DNA from: Cannabis sativa
Taxonomy: Eukaryota; Streptophyta; Magnoliopsida; Rosales; Cannabaceae
Length of the DNA stretch: 64,000 nt
Assembly (NCBI RefSeq): GCF_029168945.1
Contig: NC_083601.1
Location: forward strand, 70,359,595-70,423,594
Direction: 5' to 3'
A model generated the notes under the pieces. It was not told the DNA's origin. It saw nothing but the letters and a program-made list of their open reading frames with translations, and searched no databases. The translations under genes were made by a program, and so were the position numbers. Below, piece by piece: positions 13,017 to 24,004 of the stretch. Position 1 is the stretch's first letter. The number at the start of each line of letters is the position of its first letter.

Positions 13017-13181
13017 ACCGGGCACCGAAAATGCAAAATTTGAAAACTACTGAATGACATAGCAATGCATTTCTGAATTCAATAATAACAGCATAATAAA
13101 TTATTTAAATAGCTATAAATAATTTTCATAATTAATCATAATTAACTGCTAATTTCCAAATTAAACTAAGCGGGCTTTACA

Positions 13182-13197
13182 ACTATCCCCCCCTTAA
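13182..13197 (-). other. Polypurine tract of Tekay-1
   Basis: On the minus strand AAGGGGGGGATAGT lies directly upstream of the LTR start TGTAAAG. It primes plus-strand DNA synthesis in this class of element. The pol stop codon (13183-13185) lies inside it. Confidence 0.85.
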
Positions 13198-14538
13198 AAG
13201 GATTTCGTCCCCGAAATCTAACCTGAATAACTCTGGATATTGAGCTCTCATATCTGACTCTAGCTCCCAGGTGGCTTCCTCCACCTTGCTGTTTCTCCAG
13301 AGAACCTTGACCAATGCTATGGTCTTATTTCGAAGGACTTTATCCTTTCTATCCAGGATCTGCACTGGCTGTTCCAAATAAGTCATGTCTGGCTGCAGTT
13401 CTAGGCTCTCATAACTGAGTATATGAGAGGGATCTGAAACGTATTTTCTCAACATTGAGAAATGGAATACGTTGTGAACTGCTGATAAGGTTGGAGGCAA
13501 TGCTAACCGATATGCCACTTGACCTATCTTCTCGAGAATCTCGAAAGGTCCTGTAAATCTAGGGCATAACTTGCCTCTTTTCCCGAAACGTTTAATCCCC
13601 TTCATCGGAGATACCCGTAAAAACACATGGTCCCCTACTTGGAACTCAACATCTCTGCATTTCGGATCTGCGTAATTCTTCTGTCTGCCCTGTGAGGCAA
13701 GCATTCTAGCTTTTATCTTCTCTATTGCCTCATTGGTCCGCTGCACTGACTCTGGACCTAAGTATTTCCTCTCCCCTGTCTCATCCCAGTGGATGAGAGA
13801 TCTACACTTCCTTCCGTATAACAGTTCATAGGGAGCCATCCCTATCGTATTCTGATAACTGTTGTTGTAAGAAAATTCTATCAACGGTAGATACTTATTC
13901 CATGAGCCTTCAAAGTCCATAACACAGGCTCGCAACATGTCCTCCAATATCTGAATTGTCCTTTCGGACTGACCATCTGTCTGAGGATGGAATGTTGTAC
14001 TAAATTTTAGCCTTGTACCCATTGCTCGTTGCAAACTTTGCCAAAATTTGGAGGTGAACTTCGGATCCCTGTCCGAAACTATAGACTTCGGCACCCCGTG
14101 AAGTCTTACTATCTCTCTGATATACAACTCTGCCAACTGATCCACTGTAAATGTTGTTCTAACCGGCAGAAAATGAGCAGATTTCGTAAATCGATCCACC
14201 ACTACCCAAATGGAATCATACAAACCCGTGGTACTAGGTAACCCGACCACCAAATCCATCGTGATATCTTCCCATTTCCATTCTGGTAGGGTTAGAGGCT
14301 GCAACAACCCTGCTGGTCTCTGATGTTCAGCCTTAATCTGCTGACAGGTGAGGCATCTCGATACAAATTCTACCAAATTCTTCTTCATACCGCTCCACCA
14401 GAAGTACGGTTTAAGATCTTGGTACATCTTAGTGGTGCCGGGATGCAGAGAATACGGGGTAGAATGAGCCTCCTCAAAGATCTCATTCCTAAGTTCCACA
14501 CTATTCGGAACATAAACCCTGGCTTTATACAAGAGCAT
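13183..14538 (-). CDS. Tekay-1 integrase with C-terminal chromodomain (open 451-codon segment of pol)
   Basis: This is the C-terminal part of the Pol polyprotein, which inserts element cDNA into the chromosome. An HHCC zinc finger uses H25, H32, C62 and C65. The catalytic core has D95, D156 (in SDRDPKF) and E192 (in SERT), with the exact 35-residue D-E spacing. A GPF/Y-type module lies near residues 320-375, and a chromodomain-like tail with a VLWR..VEEATWE core lies near 385-440. The first residue is not a true start: a one-base insertion at about 14538 separates this frame from the upstream RNase H frame. The stop is TAG inside the PPT. All catalytic residues are present, but the polyprotein cannot be made without a frame change. 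Confidence 0.93.
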   Translation of the reverse strand: MLLYKARVYVPNSVELRNEIFEEAHSTPYSLHPGTTKMYQDLKPYFWWSGMKKNLVEFVSRCLTCQQIKAEHQRPAGLLQPLTLPEWKWEDITMDLVVGLPSTTGLYDSIWVVVDRFTKSAHFLPVRTTFTVDQLAELYIREIVRLHGVPKSIVSDRDPKFTSKFWQSLQRAMGTRLKFSTTFHPQTDGQSERTIQILEDMLRACVMDFEGSWNKYLPLIEFSYNNSYQNTIGMAPYELLYGRKCRSLIHWDETGERKYLGPESVQRTNEAIEKIKARMLASQGRQKNYADPKCRDVEFQVGDHVFLRVSPMKGIKRFGKRGKLCPRFTGPFEILEKIGQVAYRLALPPTLSAVHNVFHFSMLRKYVSDPSHILSYESLELQPDMTYLEQPVQILDRKDKVLRNKTIALVKVLWRNSKVEEATWELESDMRAQYPELFRLDFGDEILLRGG

Positions 14539-15140
14539 CCTTTGTCGACCTTTGAAAAGTCCTTGGCTTGGCCAGCCAACACCTCATCTCTGACCTTCAC
14601 TAACTCTGGATCCGTCATCTGAGCGACTTTTATTCTTTCTAGCAGGTCAGATTGTAGCGTTAAGTTGTGAAGCTGACCTACCACAAACTCAATGCTGGAT
14701 CTAACCATATCCTCTGCTAGCTGAGGTGAGATCTGAACCATACTAGCTACTTGCCCGGGACCCTTTCTGCTCAGGGCATCGGCCACTACATTGGCCTTTC
14801 CGAGATGATAGAGGATCTCACAATCGTAATCTTTCACTAATTCTAACCAACGCCTTTGTCTCATATTCAAATCCTTCTGAGTAAAGAAATACTTGAGACT
14901 TTTGTGGTTGGTATAGATCTCACACTTTTCCCCGTAAAGGTAATGCCGCCAAATCTTCAATGCAAAAACCACCGCGGCCAACTCCAGGTCATGAGTCAGG
15001 TATCGCTGCTCATAATCCTTTAACTGACGAGAGGCATAAGCAATGACCCAATCAGCTTGCATCAATACACACCCCAAACCCTGTTTGGATGCGTCGCAAT
15101 AAACTACGAACTTCTCCTTGTCTGAAGGCAAAGCTAGCAC
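14385..15140 (-). pseudogene. Tekay-1 RNase H segment of pol
   Basis: RNase H degrades the RNA of the RNA-DNA hybrid during reverse transcription. The frame shows [16 protein letters not shown] (first catalytic Asp), ..[21 protein letters not shown] (catalytic Glu), [10 protein letters not shown] and DALSRK at its end, the usual order. A TAG at 15156-15158 separates it from the RT frame. Near 14538 a one-base insertion shifts it out of the integrase frame, so residues after that point are a wrong-frame tail. Confidence 0.9.
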
Positions 15141-15158
15141 TGGAGCGGTAATTAACCT

Positions 15159-16721
15159 CTATTTCAGCTCCTGGAAACTAGCTTCGCATTTGTCTGACCA
15201 AATAAATCGCTGATTCTTCTTTGTAAGCTCGGTTAGGGGCATTGAAATTTTTGAAAACCCTTCCACGAACCTACGGTAGTACCCAGCTAAACCCAAGAAG
15301 CTTCTGATCTCTGTCACTGTCTTCAGTCTCGGCCAATCCCTGACGGATTCAATCTTCCCGAGATCCACCTTGATCCCATCTTTGCTCACAATGTGCCCTA
15401 GGAAAGACACCTGAGATAGCCAGAACTCACATTTCTTGAACTTGGCATAAAGCTTATGTTCTCGAAGTCGTTGCAGTACCATCTGAAGATGTAACTCATG
15501 CTCCTCTTCTGATTGAGAGTACACGAGGATGTCGTCGATAAACACAATCACACAGATATCGAGGAAATCCTTGAATACTCTATTCATCAAGTTCATGAAT
15601 GCTGCAGGAGCATTGGTTAGTTCGAATGACATAACTAGAAATTCATAATGTCCATACCTAGTGCGGAAAGCCGTCTTCAGAATGTCCTCCTCTCGGATTC
15701 TCAACTGATGATAACCCGAACGGATATCAATCTTAGAAAAGACCGTCTTCCCCTGAAGCTGATCGAACAAATCATCGATCCTAGGTAATGGATATTTATT
15801 CTTCACTGTCAGCTTGTTCAATTCCCTGTAGTCGATGCACATCCTCATAGATCCATCCTTCTTCTTGACGAATAAAACCGGAGCTCCCCAGGGTGACACA
15901 CTGGGCCGAATAAGCCCTATGTCAAGCAACCCTTGGAGCTGAATCTTTAATTCCTTAAGTTCAGCCGGAGCCATTCTATACGGGGCTTTGGAAACCGGTT
16001 CCACCCCTGGTGCCAAGTCTATCACGAAGTCAATCTCTCGCTGAGGTGGTAACCCTGGAAGTTCTTCGGGAAAAACATCCAAAAATTCCCGAACCACTTT
16101 GATGTCTTCTGGCCGAATGGTATATGGCTGAGTGGTGTCCACCACCACGGCCAGAAACCCTAAGCATCCGCCGTGCAACAATTCTCTAGCTGACATAGCC
16201 GAGATCACTGGGATTCGAGATCCCTGAACTGAACCAACAAACACAAATGGTTCTTCACTTTCCGGTTGGAAGATCACCATTTTCCTTTTACAATGAATAC
16301 TCGCCAAATATTTAGATAGGAAATCCATTCCTAAAATAATGTCGAACTCTACTAAACTCATCTCTATCAAGTCAGCACTTAACTCTCTACCATCTATCCT
16401 GATCGGCATAGACCTAATCCACCTGTTGGAGATAACCCATTCTCCGCCAGGTAAAAGAGTTCCAAACCCTGATTCATAACTATCGTACGGTCTACCCAAT
16501 TTACTAAAGACTCTGGCCGCCACATAAGAATGTGTAGCCCCAGAATCAAACAGCACTGAATATAGCGAGTTATTAATAGAAAGGCCGACTGTGACAGGCG
16601 ATGGGTGGCATGCAGCATCAGCCTCAGTGATAGTAAACACCCTGGCTGGAGTGGGTATTGCTGGAGCTCTCGGTGCCTCTGATCGGAGCTGGGGACAGTC
16701 CCTCTTGAAATGTCCGGGCAT
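15159..16721 (-). CDS. Tekay-1 zinc knuckle, protease and reverse transcriptase (open 520-codon segment)
   Basis: The segment begins inside the Gag CCHC knuckle (GHFKRDC at residues 3-9; the two upstream cysteines are encoded in the same frame just before). Protease shows the DSG triad at residues 59-61 and ILGMDF at 129-134. RT spans about 240-440, with the palm motif FIDD at 394-397 holding the two catalytic Asp, and the connection region follows. SFELTN at 365-370 has Glu where Gly is normal in this family (Tekay-2 has SFGLTN), which may damage RT. The open frame ends with a nonsense TAG at 15156-15158. The printed start is an internal Met of the polyprotein. Confidence 0.93.
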   Translation of the reverse strand: MPGHFKRDCPQLRSEAPRAPAIPTPARVFTITEADAACHPSPVTVGLSINNSLYSVLFDSGATHSYVAARVFSKLGRPYDSYESGFGTLLPGGEWVISNRWIRSMPIRIDGRELSADLIEMSLVEFDIILGMDFLSKYLASIHCKRKMVIFQPESEEPFVFVGSVQGSRIPVISAMSARELLHGGCLGFLAVVVDTTQPYTIRPEDIKVVREFLDVFPEELPGLPPQREIDFVIDLAPGVEPVSKAPYRMAPAELKELKIQLQGLLDIGLIRPSVSPWGAPVLFVKKKDGSMRMCIDYRELNKLTVKNKYPLPRIDDLFDQLQGKTVFSKIDIRSGYHQLRIREEDILKTAFRTRYGHYEFLVMSFELTNAPAAFMNLMNRVFKDFLDICVIVFIDDILVYSQSEEEHELHLQMVLQRLREHKLYAKFKKCEFWLSQVSFLGHIVSKDGIKVDLGKIESVRDWPRLKTVTEIRSFLGLAGYYRRFVEGFSKISMPLTELTKKNQRFIWSDKCEASFQELK

Positions 16722-17876
16722 GCCACAGTGAAAGCATCCCTGACCTTTGCACTCACCCCAATGGTGCCTTTTGCAGCTAGGGCACTCGGGATAGGAGAAG
16801 CGGGTCTTAGTACCACCAGGACGACTCCTGCGTTGCAGTTCCCCGGAACCTTTTGTTCGACTCGAGCCACGGAAGCGAGTGGGTGCTCTCTTCCTCGATC
16901 AATGGCCGAACCACTACTCCCTGCTAAAGCTTGGCGACGGGAGAGGGGTAGGAGCCCCGCCACTCGTCGGAGTACTAGCTGACTCCGACATACACCCAAT
17001 TGCGCCCTCAGCTCGCGGTGCCTTCTCCACCATCTTTGCATAGGTGGTGCTGTCGTCCGTGGTGATCATAAAGTCGTGCTTGATCTTCGCATTCAAACCA
17101 TCAAGATACTTCTCTTTCTTGCTGAAGTCGGTCGGCACAATTCCCGAGGCTAACCTCGCCAACCGGTCAAACTGAGTAGTATACTCAGTGAAGCTCATAT
17201 TCTCACGCTGGGTCAGGTGAGCGAACTCTTTCCTCTTGGCACTTCTGACCGCCTCGTTGTAGTACTTTGCGTTGAAGAGTTCCTGGAACCTTTCCCAGGT
17301 CATGGTGGTGACGTCATGGATCTGAGACACCATGTCCCACAAGACCAGAGCGTCCTCCTGGAACTGGAAAGTGGCACACACCACTCTCTCATTACCGGTG
17401 ACACCCATGAAGTTCAGGATCTTGGTAATCACGAGTCGGCCCCTTTGCTCGGCTTTCATCACGTCCGGACCTCGCGGGAAAACTCGAGGTGCTTGCTTCG
17501 GAGCCGTTCATACGGAGGTTCCAATCTATGGGCCGCCACCACAATCTCGGCACAGGCGGCGGGGGCGGGTGCCACTTTGGAACTACGGAGCCTTTGGGCA
17601 GCGGGAGCACCTGGCTGTCTCAACCTGCGAGATCTCGAGGTCTTGGTCTTCTATCCTGGGACTTGCATTTACGCAAGCCGAGACCTCCCAATTTTGGACT
17701 CCCTCATCGAGTTTGGGGGAGCACAGGCGGCTTGTGGCGGGTTCTCATCACCCAGACCACGAGCCACTGCCTCGGGGACCTCTACCTCGGCCCCTGGGCG
17801 GCGGGGAAGCGAGGCTCACGACCTTGATTCGACCCCACCGAGTTGCCACGACTCCCGGTGGTCCTTTGGCGTCCAT
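16722..17876 (-). pseudogene. Tekay-1 gag, frameshifted
   Basis: Homologous to the open Gag of Tekay-2 (24878-26416). The likely start is the ATG at 17874-17876, which aligns with the Tekay-2 start. Recognisable parts are the Retrotrans_gag core (about 16980-17460, ending with KEFAHLTQRENMSFTEY and LDGLNAKIKHD) and a second CCHC-side region near 16760-16850. Frameshifts near 16900, 17460 and several between 17500 and 17860 break it. Compared with Tekay-2 this stretch repeatedly shows CGG where Tekay-2 has CAG. Confidence 0.85.
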
Positions 17877-18160
17877 CGATTAGAACCGCTGCGAAACCAA
17901 GAGTTGGCATATCGGGTCGTATTCAAGGACGGCTTACAAATGCCGCTTAATTTGGAAATGAAAAACGAAACATGGGCACATTACTCTTTTATCGAGGCTA
18001 CTAACATGCTTCCTAACAGGCTTTTCTTTTTCATAACTGAATAAAATAAACTACTAGAGCAATAAAGGCTTACTGAACCGTGAAACGAGCTAACTGCTGC
18101 TGATGATTGTACATGTCGTGACGATCTTCAAAAGACAACCTGGCGGCTCTGATACCAAAT
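17877..18160 (-). other. Tekay-1 leader and tRNA-iMet primer-binding site
   Basis: Untranslated leader between the 5' LTR and gag. The minus strand reads TGGTATCAGAGC at the complement of 18147-18158, two bases inside the LTR edge. This is the classic PBS complementary to the 3' end of initiator tRNA-Met. Confidence 0.93.
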
Positions 18161-20548
18161 TGTAACATCCTAACTAACATAGGCGTATTACATGATTTTT
18201 AAACATGATGTGCAGCTCGTTGCTAATCAACGAGGTTTATGGAAAACGTGATTAATTAAAATTTTTGCTTTTTAATTAAACTTGTAAAAAATATAATTAC
18301 AAAAAGACTCGGGATCCCGATTACGAAATCATTTACAAAATTTAACAGTTTATACAAAATAAATGTCGCCTAGCGACTAGTTACAAAATCAGCCTTGCTG
18401 TCCCGATGATCGTACTCTCCAGGCCTAACCGCCCCGACATGTACAACCTTCATAAGCTCGTTGACGGTCCATCAGCTTTAGCCTTGCCTTTACCTACACA
18501 TAAACGTAGAACTGTGAGTCGACAGACTCAGTAAGAAAAGCATAATAATACTCATACATAAACCCGGTTATGATCAGACGCCCATACCCTTGATCATAAC
18601 CCTAACTGCCGTGTCCAACACGATACTGAGTCCGCTCTTGCCGGTGTCCAACACGGTGCGGAGCCACTCTTGCCGTGTCCAACACGGTGCGGGTTACGAA
18701 CGTTCATAGGGACGGTACTATTGACACGTAACGGCTGATCGGTCGAGCCGGTCATACTCCGGCTGCTGGTCATACTCCGGCTGTACCGACGTGTTACTAT
18801 ATCCACTGATCGGTCGAGCCGGTCATACTCGGCTTCTTGGTCATACTCCGGCTGTCTGCAGAACGGGATACGTCAATAGTACGGAACCACCAACCAAGTG
18901 TCGGCCTAATCGGTCGAGCAGGTCATACTCCATTGCTTGGTCATACTCCGGCTGTCACTTAGAGCGTGACAAGGTTGGATGGTTCGAAGCCAACATACAT
19001 AACTAATGTAATCTAACGGGCTTCCTACATGCACGCTAAACATGTAATCTACATATGCATCTTGTTATACTAATCTTACACGGATTCGAATTCGGGTGTC
19101 TTGGATCAACTTTTGGAACTTTAGCTAACGCGGCGGATTACAGGCTCCTTAACCATAAAAATCACAACACTATAAGTGACACGCTAAATCACTTCCCGGG
19201 GACTTAAACTAGGAACTAAAAGTTTCCCTATCGATAAAAAGCATGGCAATACCCCCTAAAACATAAAAACGAGGAAAACACGGGTTTCTGAAATTTGCCC
19301 AACCGGCAGACCGGTTGCCCAACCGGCAGACCGGTTGCCCAACCGGAATTCCGGTTGCCCAACCGGAATTCCGGTTCTGGGAATTTTCGAAGCCCATCCG
19401 GAATTCCGGATGCACAACTGGAATTTCGGTTCCTCGCAGACAGAATTTCAAAAATTCATATCTCAACCAATTCAACTCCAAATTGATTCAAACCTTCCAG
19501 ACCTACTCCATATATCCCAAATAACATTTCTAAAGCATCAAACCTACCCAGAATGCACAGAAATGAAAAACACCATTGGAGCTCAAGCTTTGAGTTCTAA
19601 ACTCAAACTTGAGCAAATCTAAACAACATGCAATCAAACTAACTTAATTCTACATAATCAAGCTTAGAATAACCTCAGAAAACAATAACAAACATCAACA
19701 ACATTCCAGCAACAAAACATAACCATTTCCTTCAAAAATCACATATTTTACATAGAAAAACCAAAGCTTTACTCAACCTAACTATCATGCTTCAAAACAA
19801 CTTAAATAACGCTAATCTAACAAGCTTTAAACCTCTGAAATTAAGAACTAATTCACAGCAGCAACAACAACTAACAATCATGCATGCATCAACTATATTC
19901 ATCATTTTTTCCAAGAAACAAAGAAATAAAGCTAGAGAGACATACCACAACAAAAGATTACTTGAATTTAGGTTGAAACTAGCTGAAAATCAAAGGAAAA
20001 TCCAGCTTCAAGCACCCACAAACCCAGCCGAAAAGAGAGAGAGCTTGAGAGCTTTTCTTTGAAAATTTTCTAACTTTTTCTAACTTGTGATTTTTTGTAA
20101 AATGAAAAGAATGAAATAAAGCCACCTATATCATTTCATTTCAGCCAACAAATATATAAAATAAACATTTATTTTCAAATAATAAAATCACTAAAAGACA
20201 AAATACCATTGGGGCAAAAAGACCATTTTCCCCTCCACACTAAAACAACATAATAATCACTAAAGGGGTATTTTTGGGAAATTCTAAATTCCCGGCCATT
20301 CTCGACATTCCCAATGTCTAAAAAAACCATCCCAAACTACTATCATACTAAGTTGTGATTTCTACTGAGCCAAACGCCGGGTTCCAAAATACCGAAAATG
20401 CAAAATATGAAAACTACTGAATGACATAGCAATGCATTTCTGAATTCAATAATAACAGCATAATAAATTATTTCAATAGCTATAAATAATTTTCATAATT
20501 AATCATAATTAACTGCTAATTTCCAAATTAAACTAAGCGGGCTTTACA
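18161..20548 (-). repeat. Tekay-1 5' LTR
   Basis: A 2388-bp LTR, TGTAACATCC..CTTTACA, followed by the TSD ACTAG at 20549-20553. It is nearly identical to the 3' LTR outside the minisatellite (18737-18968, three units at about 18737, 18808 and 18908) and the palindrome array (19301-19376), where both sequence and copy number differ. Confidence 0.92.
19301..19376. repeat. Four tandem 20-bp palindromic units in Tekay-1 5' LTR
   Basis: Two units of AACCGGCAGACCGGTTGCCC are followed by two of AACCGGAATTCCGGTT(GCCC), in exact 20-bp register. The 3' LTR has one unit of each kind (9713-9748), so the array doubled in one LTR. Each unit is a palindrome with CCGG arms and could form a short hairpin. 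Confidence 0.88.
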
Positions 20549-21846
20549 ACTAGGTTTTTAGCTTTAGAGGCATTAGCTGGACTATGAGACCTTAGCTATC
20601 CTTTTATACTAATTTCTATAGGGTTAGGATTGATTTATTTAGAATAAAAAATTGACAAAAAATGGAGCATAAAACCCTTAAGTTTTTAGCCATTATATGC
20701 GCCCCACAATTGTTTGTGTTTTGTCATTTTTCTCAACTATTTTATCTATTTTTCACAAATACCACTTTTGCAACTTCAACCCTATAAATGCCAAAACTAT
20801 TTATTTAATAATAAAAGTAATTATCAAATAAAATTTTTATTTATAATATTTATTAATTAGACTCCACAAAGTCTCTTAATTAATAAATTAACCTTAAAAC
20901 ACCAATTCTTCACAATTAAGCCATAACATAGTGAAAATTCATAAACTAGACGTAGTCTAATTTTAGAATTAAAATTGATTAACTAAAATCAATTAACTGA
21001 GTCTTACAAGCAGTTTGTCTCAACTAGTATGGGCACCATCGGCCTATATAATCGAGCTTCCAATAAGCAGATCTAGAATTTACCATGTAAATTCACTAAC
21101 TTATTAATTCCTCGTTGAACCACTATAGAACTTGGAATTGCACTCTCAGTTACATAGAACACTCTATATTTTCCACGATATAGAGACGCTACTAATTATC
21201 CATTGTTATAATCCAAATAATCAATGATCCTCTATAGATGATTTACATTGCATAGGGACAAAATTACTGTTACACCCTTTCAATGTATTTTGTCCTGAAA
21301 ACACTTAGCCACCTATAAATGATATTTTAGTGAACTAATATAATCACTTAAATGAGCCCTCTATGATTTATCTCTATTTAGCCAAGCTCGAAGGAAATGA
21401 TCGTTTCACTTCTATGTCCAGATAGAAGCTATAGATTCTACATCTATGATTAGCGCTCCCACTCAATTGTACTACCGTGTTCCCAAAATGTACGTATCAC
21501 CCGGACCAAAAGGTAGGCTTATCTAACAAATCAAAGAACACAAATAATACTCTTGAGATCGAACCTAACCATCTCAAGATTGAGATCATTTGATCGAGGA
21601 TCAACTAGGTGATATTGAATTGAATAGATATTACGGTAAGATTATCATATCTAATTCTAATTGAATATCAGTCCCTTCCGATGCATACTCCATACATCCA
21701 ACCCAAGCTTACTTTAACCAATGCCCTAGAAAGAACATAGCACTTATCCACGGTGCAAGTAAACTACGTTGTAGATTATCATATCAGTTAAACCCTTTGT
21801 GCTTGATAAATCTAGGAATACATTTAATCACACGAAGTCTTTCATG
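20549..21846 (-). repeat. LARD LTR copy C, second part
   Basis: Resumes copy C after the right TSD of Tekay-1 (20549-20553) and is collinear with 32310-35880 without its insertion. It stops at about 21846, some 190 bp before the expected LTR end, where Tat-lineage integrase sequence begins. No gene is visible. Confidence 0.75.
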
Positions 21847-22770
21847 TAATGGTTGCGAGTGGTTCGGCTTCGGTCCACTTAGTAAAGTAGTCAAGCTGCT
21901 ACCCTTTGCGTACTGCACTCCGCCTTTACCTTTAGGTAATTGTCCGATCAGGTCAATTCCCTAAATGGCAAAGGGCCATGGACTTTGCATCTGTGTTAGC
22001 TCGTTGAACGGAGCTCTTGGTATCTTTGAAAATCTCTAGCATTTGTCGCACTTCTTAACATAGGCTCTCGAATCTTCAATCATCGTTGGTAAAAAATAAC
22101 CTTGCCTTAGAATTTTCATTGATAAGCTCTGTCCGGCGGCGTGATTTCCACAGAATCCGTCGTGAACTTCAGATAGGAGTCCTGCAGCTTCGTCTTGAGT
22201 GACACATCTGAGTAATGGCATCGAGAATCCTCTTCTGTACATGACTCCCTCTACTATGATATCTTGTCTTTGCCTTCCTTCTCATTTTCCGAGCTTCATT
22301 TCGGTTATACGGGAGTTCCGCGCGAGTTGAGGTAAGGCTGCTATTGGCGTCATCCAGTTTGGGGATGTATCAATCATTTCTATTACTTCCGTGCCAGTGA
22401 TGCTAGGCTCTTCAAGGAACTGGATAGGAACCAAGTTTGCCTTGTCACATACATTGCTGCTTGCCAATCGAGCTAAATGTCTGCTTTCGTATTTTCTTCT
22501 CTTAGAATTTGTGTGAGACCGTAGCTTTTGAATTGTGCGAGCAGGTCATGTATTTTGCTCAGATATGCTATCATCTTTTCTCCCCGAGCCTCGTATTCTC
22601 CGGATACATGATTTACCACCAGCTGTGAATCACTATAGATTTCAATGTGTTCGACCTTCATTTCCCGGGCTAGTAATAGTCCAGCGATTAGAGCTTCGTA
22701 CTCGGCTTCGTTGTTAGATGCTTTGAATCCGAGCTTGACTGCAGCGTGTAGGTGTTGCCCCTAGGCGTGA
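21847..22770 (-). pseudogene. Tat-lineage fragment: start of integrase core, zinc finger and archaeal-type RNase H
   Basis: Read on the minus strand, the archaeal-type RNase H comes first. Its IEIYSDSQLVVNHVSGEYEARG segment (about 22473-22661) carries the catalytic Asp in SDSQ. The integrase HHCC finger follows (22036-22242: LRCVT..VHDGFCGNH..KKCDKC), then the first part of the catalytic core (GIDLIG..DYFTKWTEAE, about 21850-21970), cut off just after it. Several stops and frameshifts interrupt it. The same element continues at 29083 beyond Tekay-2. The combination of two RNase H domains is typical of the Tat lineage (family knowledge). Confidence 0.88.
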
Positions 22771-24004
22771 TGTAACACCCTAACTAGCATAGGCGTATTA
22801 CGTGATTTTTAAACATACTGTGCAGCTCGTTGCTAATCAACGAGGTTTATGGAAAACGTGATTAATTAAAAATTTTTCTTTTTAATTAAACTTGTAAAAT
22901 ATTTATACAAAAGACTCGGGATCCCAATTACAAAACCATTTACAAAAGTTAACTGTTTATACAAAATATATGTCGCCTAGCGACTAATTACAAAAATAGC
23001 CTCGCTGTCCGATGATCGTACGCTCCAGGCCTAACCGCCCCGACAGGTACAATCTTCACCGGCTCGCTCATGGTCCATCAGCTCTATCCTTGCCCTTACC
23101 TACACATAAACATAGCACTGTGAGTCGACAGACTCAGTAAGAAAAGCATAATAATACTCATCCATAAATCCCGGTCATGATCAGACGCCCATACCCCTGA
23201 CCATAACCCTAACTGCCGTGTCCAACACGATACTGAGTCTCCTAAGCTGCCGTGTCCAACACGGTGCGGAGTTCGAACGTTCATAGGGACGGTACTATTG
23301 ACAAGTAACAGCCTAATCGGTCGAGCCGGTCATACTCATTTCTTGGTCATACTCCGGCTGTATCGACGTGTTACGGTATCGGCCTAATCGGACGAACCGG
23401 TCATACTCATTTCTTGGTCATACTCCGGCTGTCTGCAGACGTGATACGTCAAATAGTACGGAACCTCAGGCCTAAGTATCAGCCTAATCGGTCGGGCGGG
23501 TCATACTCCATTGCTGGTCATACTCCGGCTGTCATGCAGACGTGATACGGTGTCGGCCTAATTGGTCGAGCCGGTCATACTCGGTGCTGGTCATACTCCG
23601 GCACATGTCAGAAGCGTGACACAGTCAGATGGTTCGAAGCCAACATACATATCTAATGTAATCTAACAGGCTTCCTACATGCACGCTAAACATGTAATCT
23701 ACATATGCATATTGTTATACTAATATTACCTTGATTCTGAATTCAGGTGTGCCGGTCAACCTGACTCGAACTATCTGCGCGGCGGATTACAAGCTCCTAA
23801 ACCATAAAAATCACAACAATATAAGTGATACGCTAAATCACTTCCCGGGGACATAAACTAGGAACTAAAAGTTTCCCTATCGATAAAAAGCATGGCAATA
23901 CCCCAAATAACATAAAATCGAGGAAAACTAGGGTTTCTGAAATTTCCCCAACCGGAATTTCGGTTCTGGGAATTTTCAAAACCCATCCGGAATTCCGGTT
24001 CCTT
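22771..24004 (-). repeat. Tekay-2 3' LTR, truncated
   Basis: Begins TGTAACACCC and is collinear with 26699-27965, including a four-unit minisatellite (about 23314-23620). It ends after 'ggaattccggttcc', where RT sequence takes over. Confidence 0.9.

Larger units (their letters stand above)
8573..13181 (-). repeat. Tekay-1 3' LTR, split by a nested solo LTR
   Basis: LTR sequence occupies 8573-10770 and 13022-13181, about 2.36 kb once the nested LTR and one TSD copy are removed. It contains a 30-bp type repeat (about 9010-9105), a GC-rich minisatellite (9151-9380), a palindromic CCGG cluster (9712-9803) and an AT-rich distal half. A purine stretch (gagagagag) near 10405 would read as CT-rich on the element's own strand. 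Confidence 0.92.
8573..20548 (-). mobile_element. Tekay-type Ty3-gypsy chromovirus (Tekay-1), complete
   Basis: Both LTRs run TGTAACA(C/T)CC..CTTTACA on the plus strand, and the TSD ACTAG is found at 8568-8572 and 20549-20553. From the minus strand the order is 5' LTR, tRNA-iMet PBS, gag, CCHC, protease, RT, RNase H, integrase with chromodomain, PPT, 3' LTR. The integrase C-terminal chromodomain and the iMet PBS place it among chromoviruses; Tekay (Del) is my best lineage guess. The polyprotein is broken by stops and frameshifts, so it is not autonomous as read. A solo LTR of the same family is nested in its 3' LTR. Confidence 0.93.

Noticed and set aside
17217..18044. Open frame of 275 codons on the plus strand
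   Set aside because: It is the antisense shadow of the Tekay-1 gag and leader. The minus strand carries the recognisable Gag motifs, and this frame shows none.
19295..19622. Open frames with repeated MPNRQTGCPTG-like peptides
   Set aside because: They arise from the 20-bp palindromic units in the LTR, in three frames at once.
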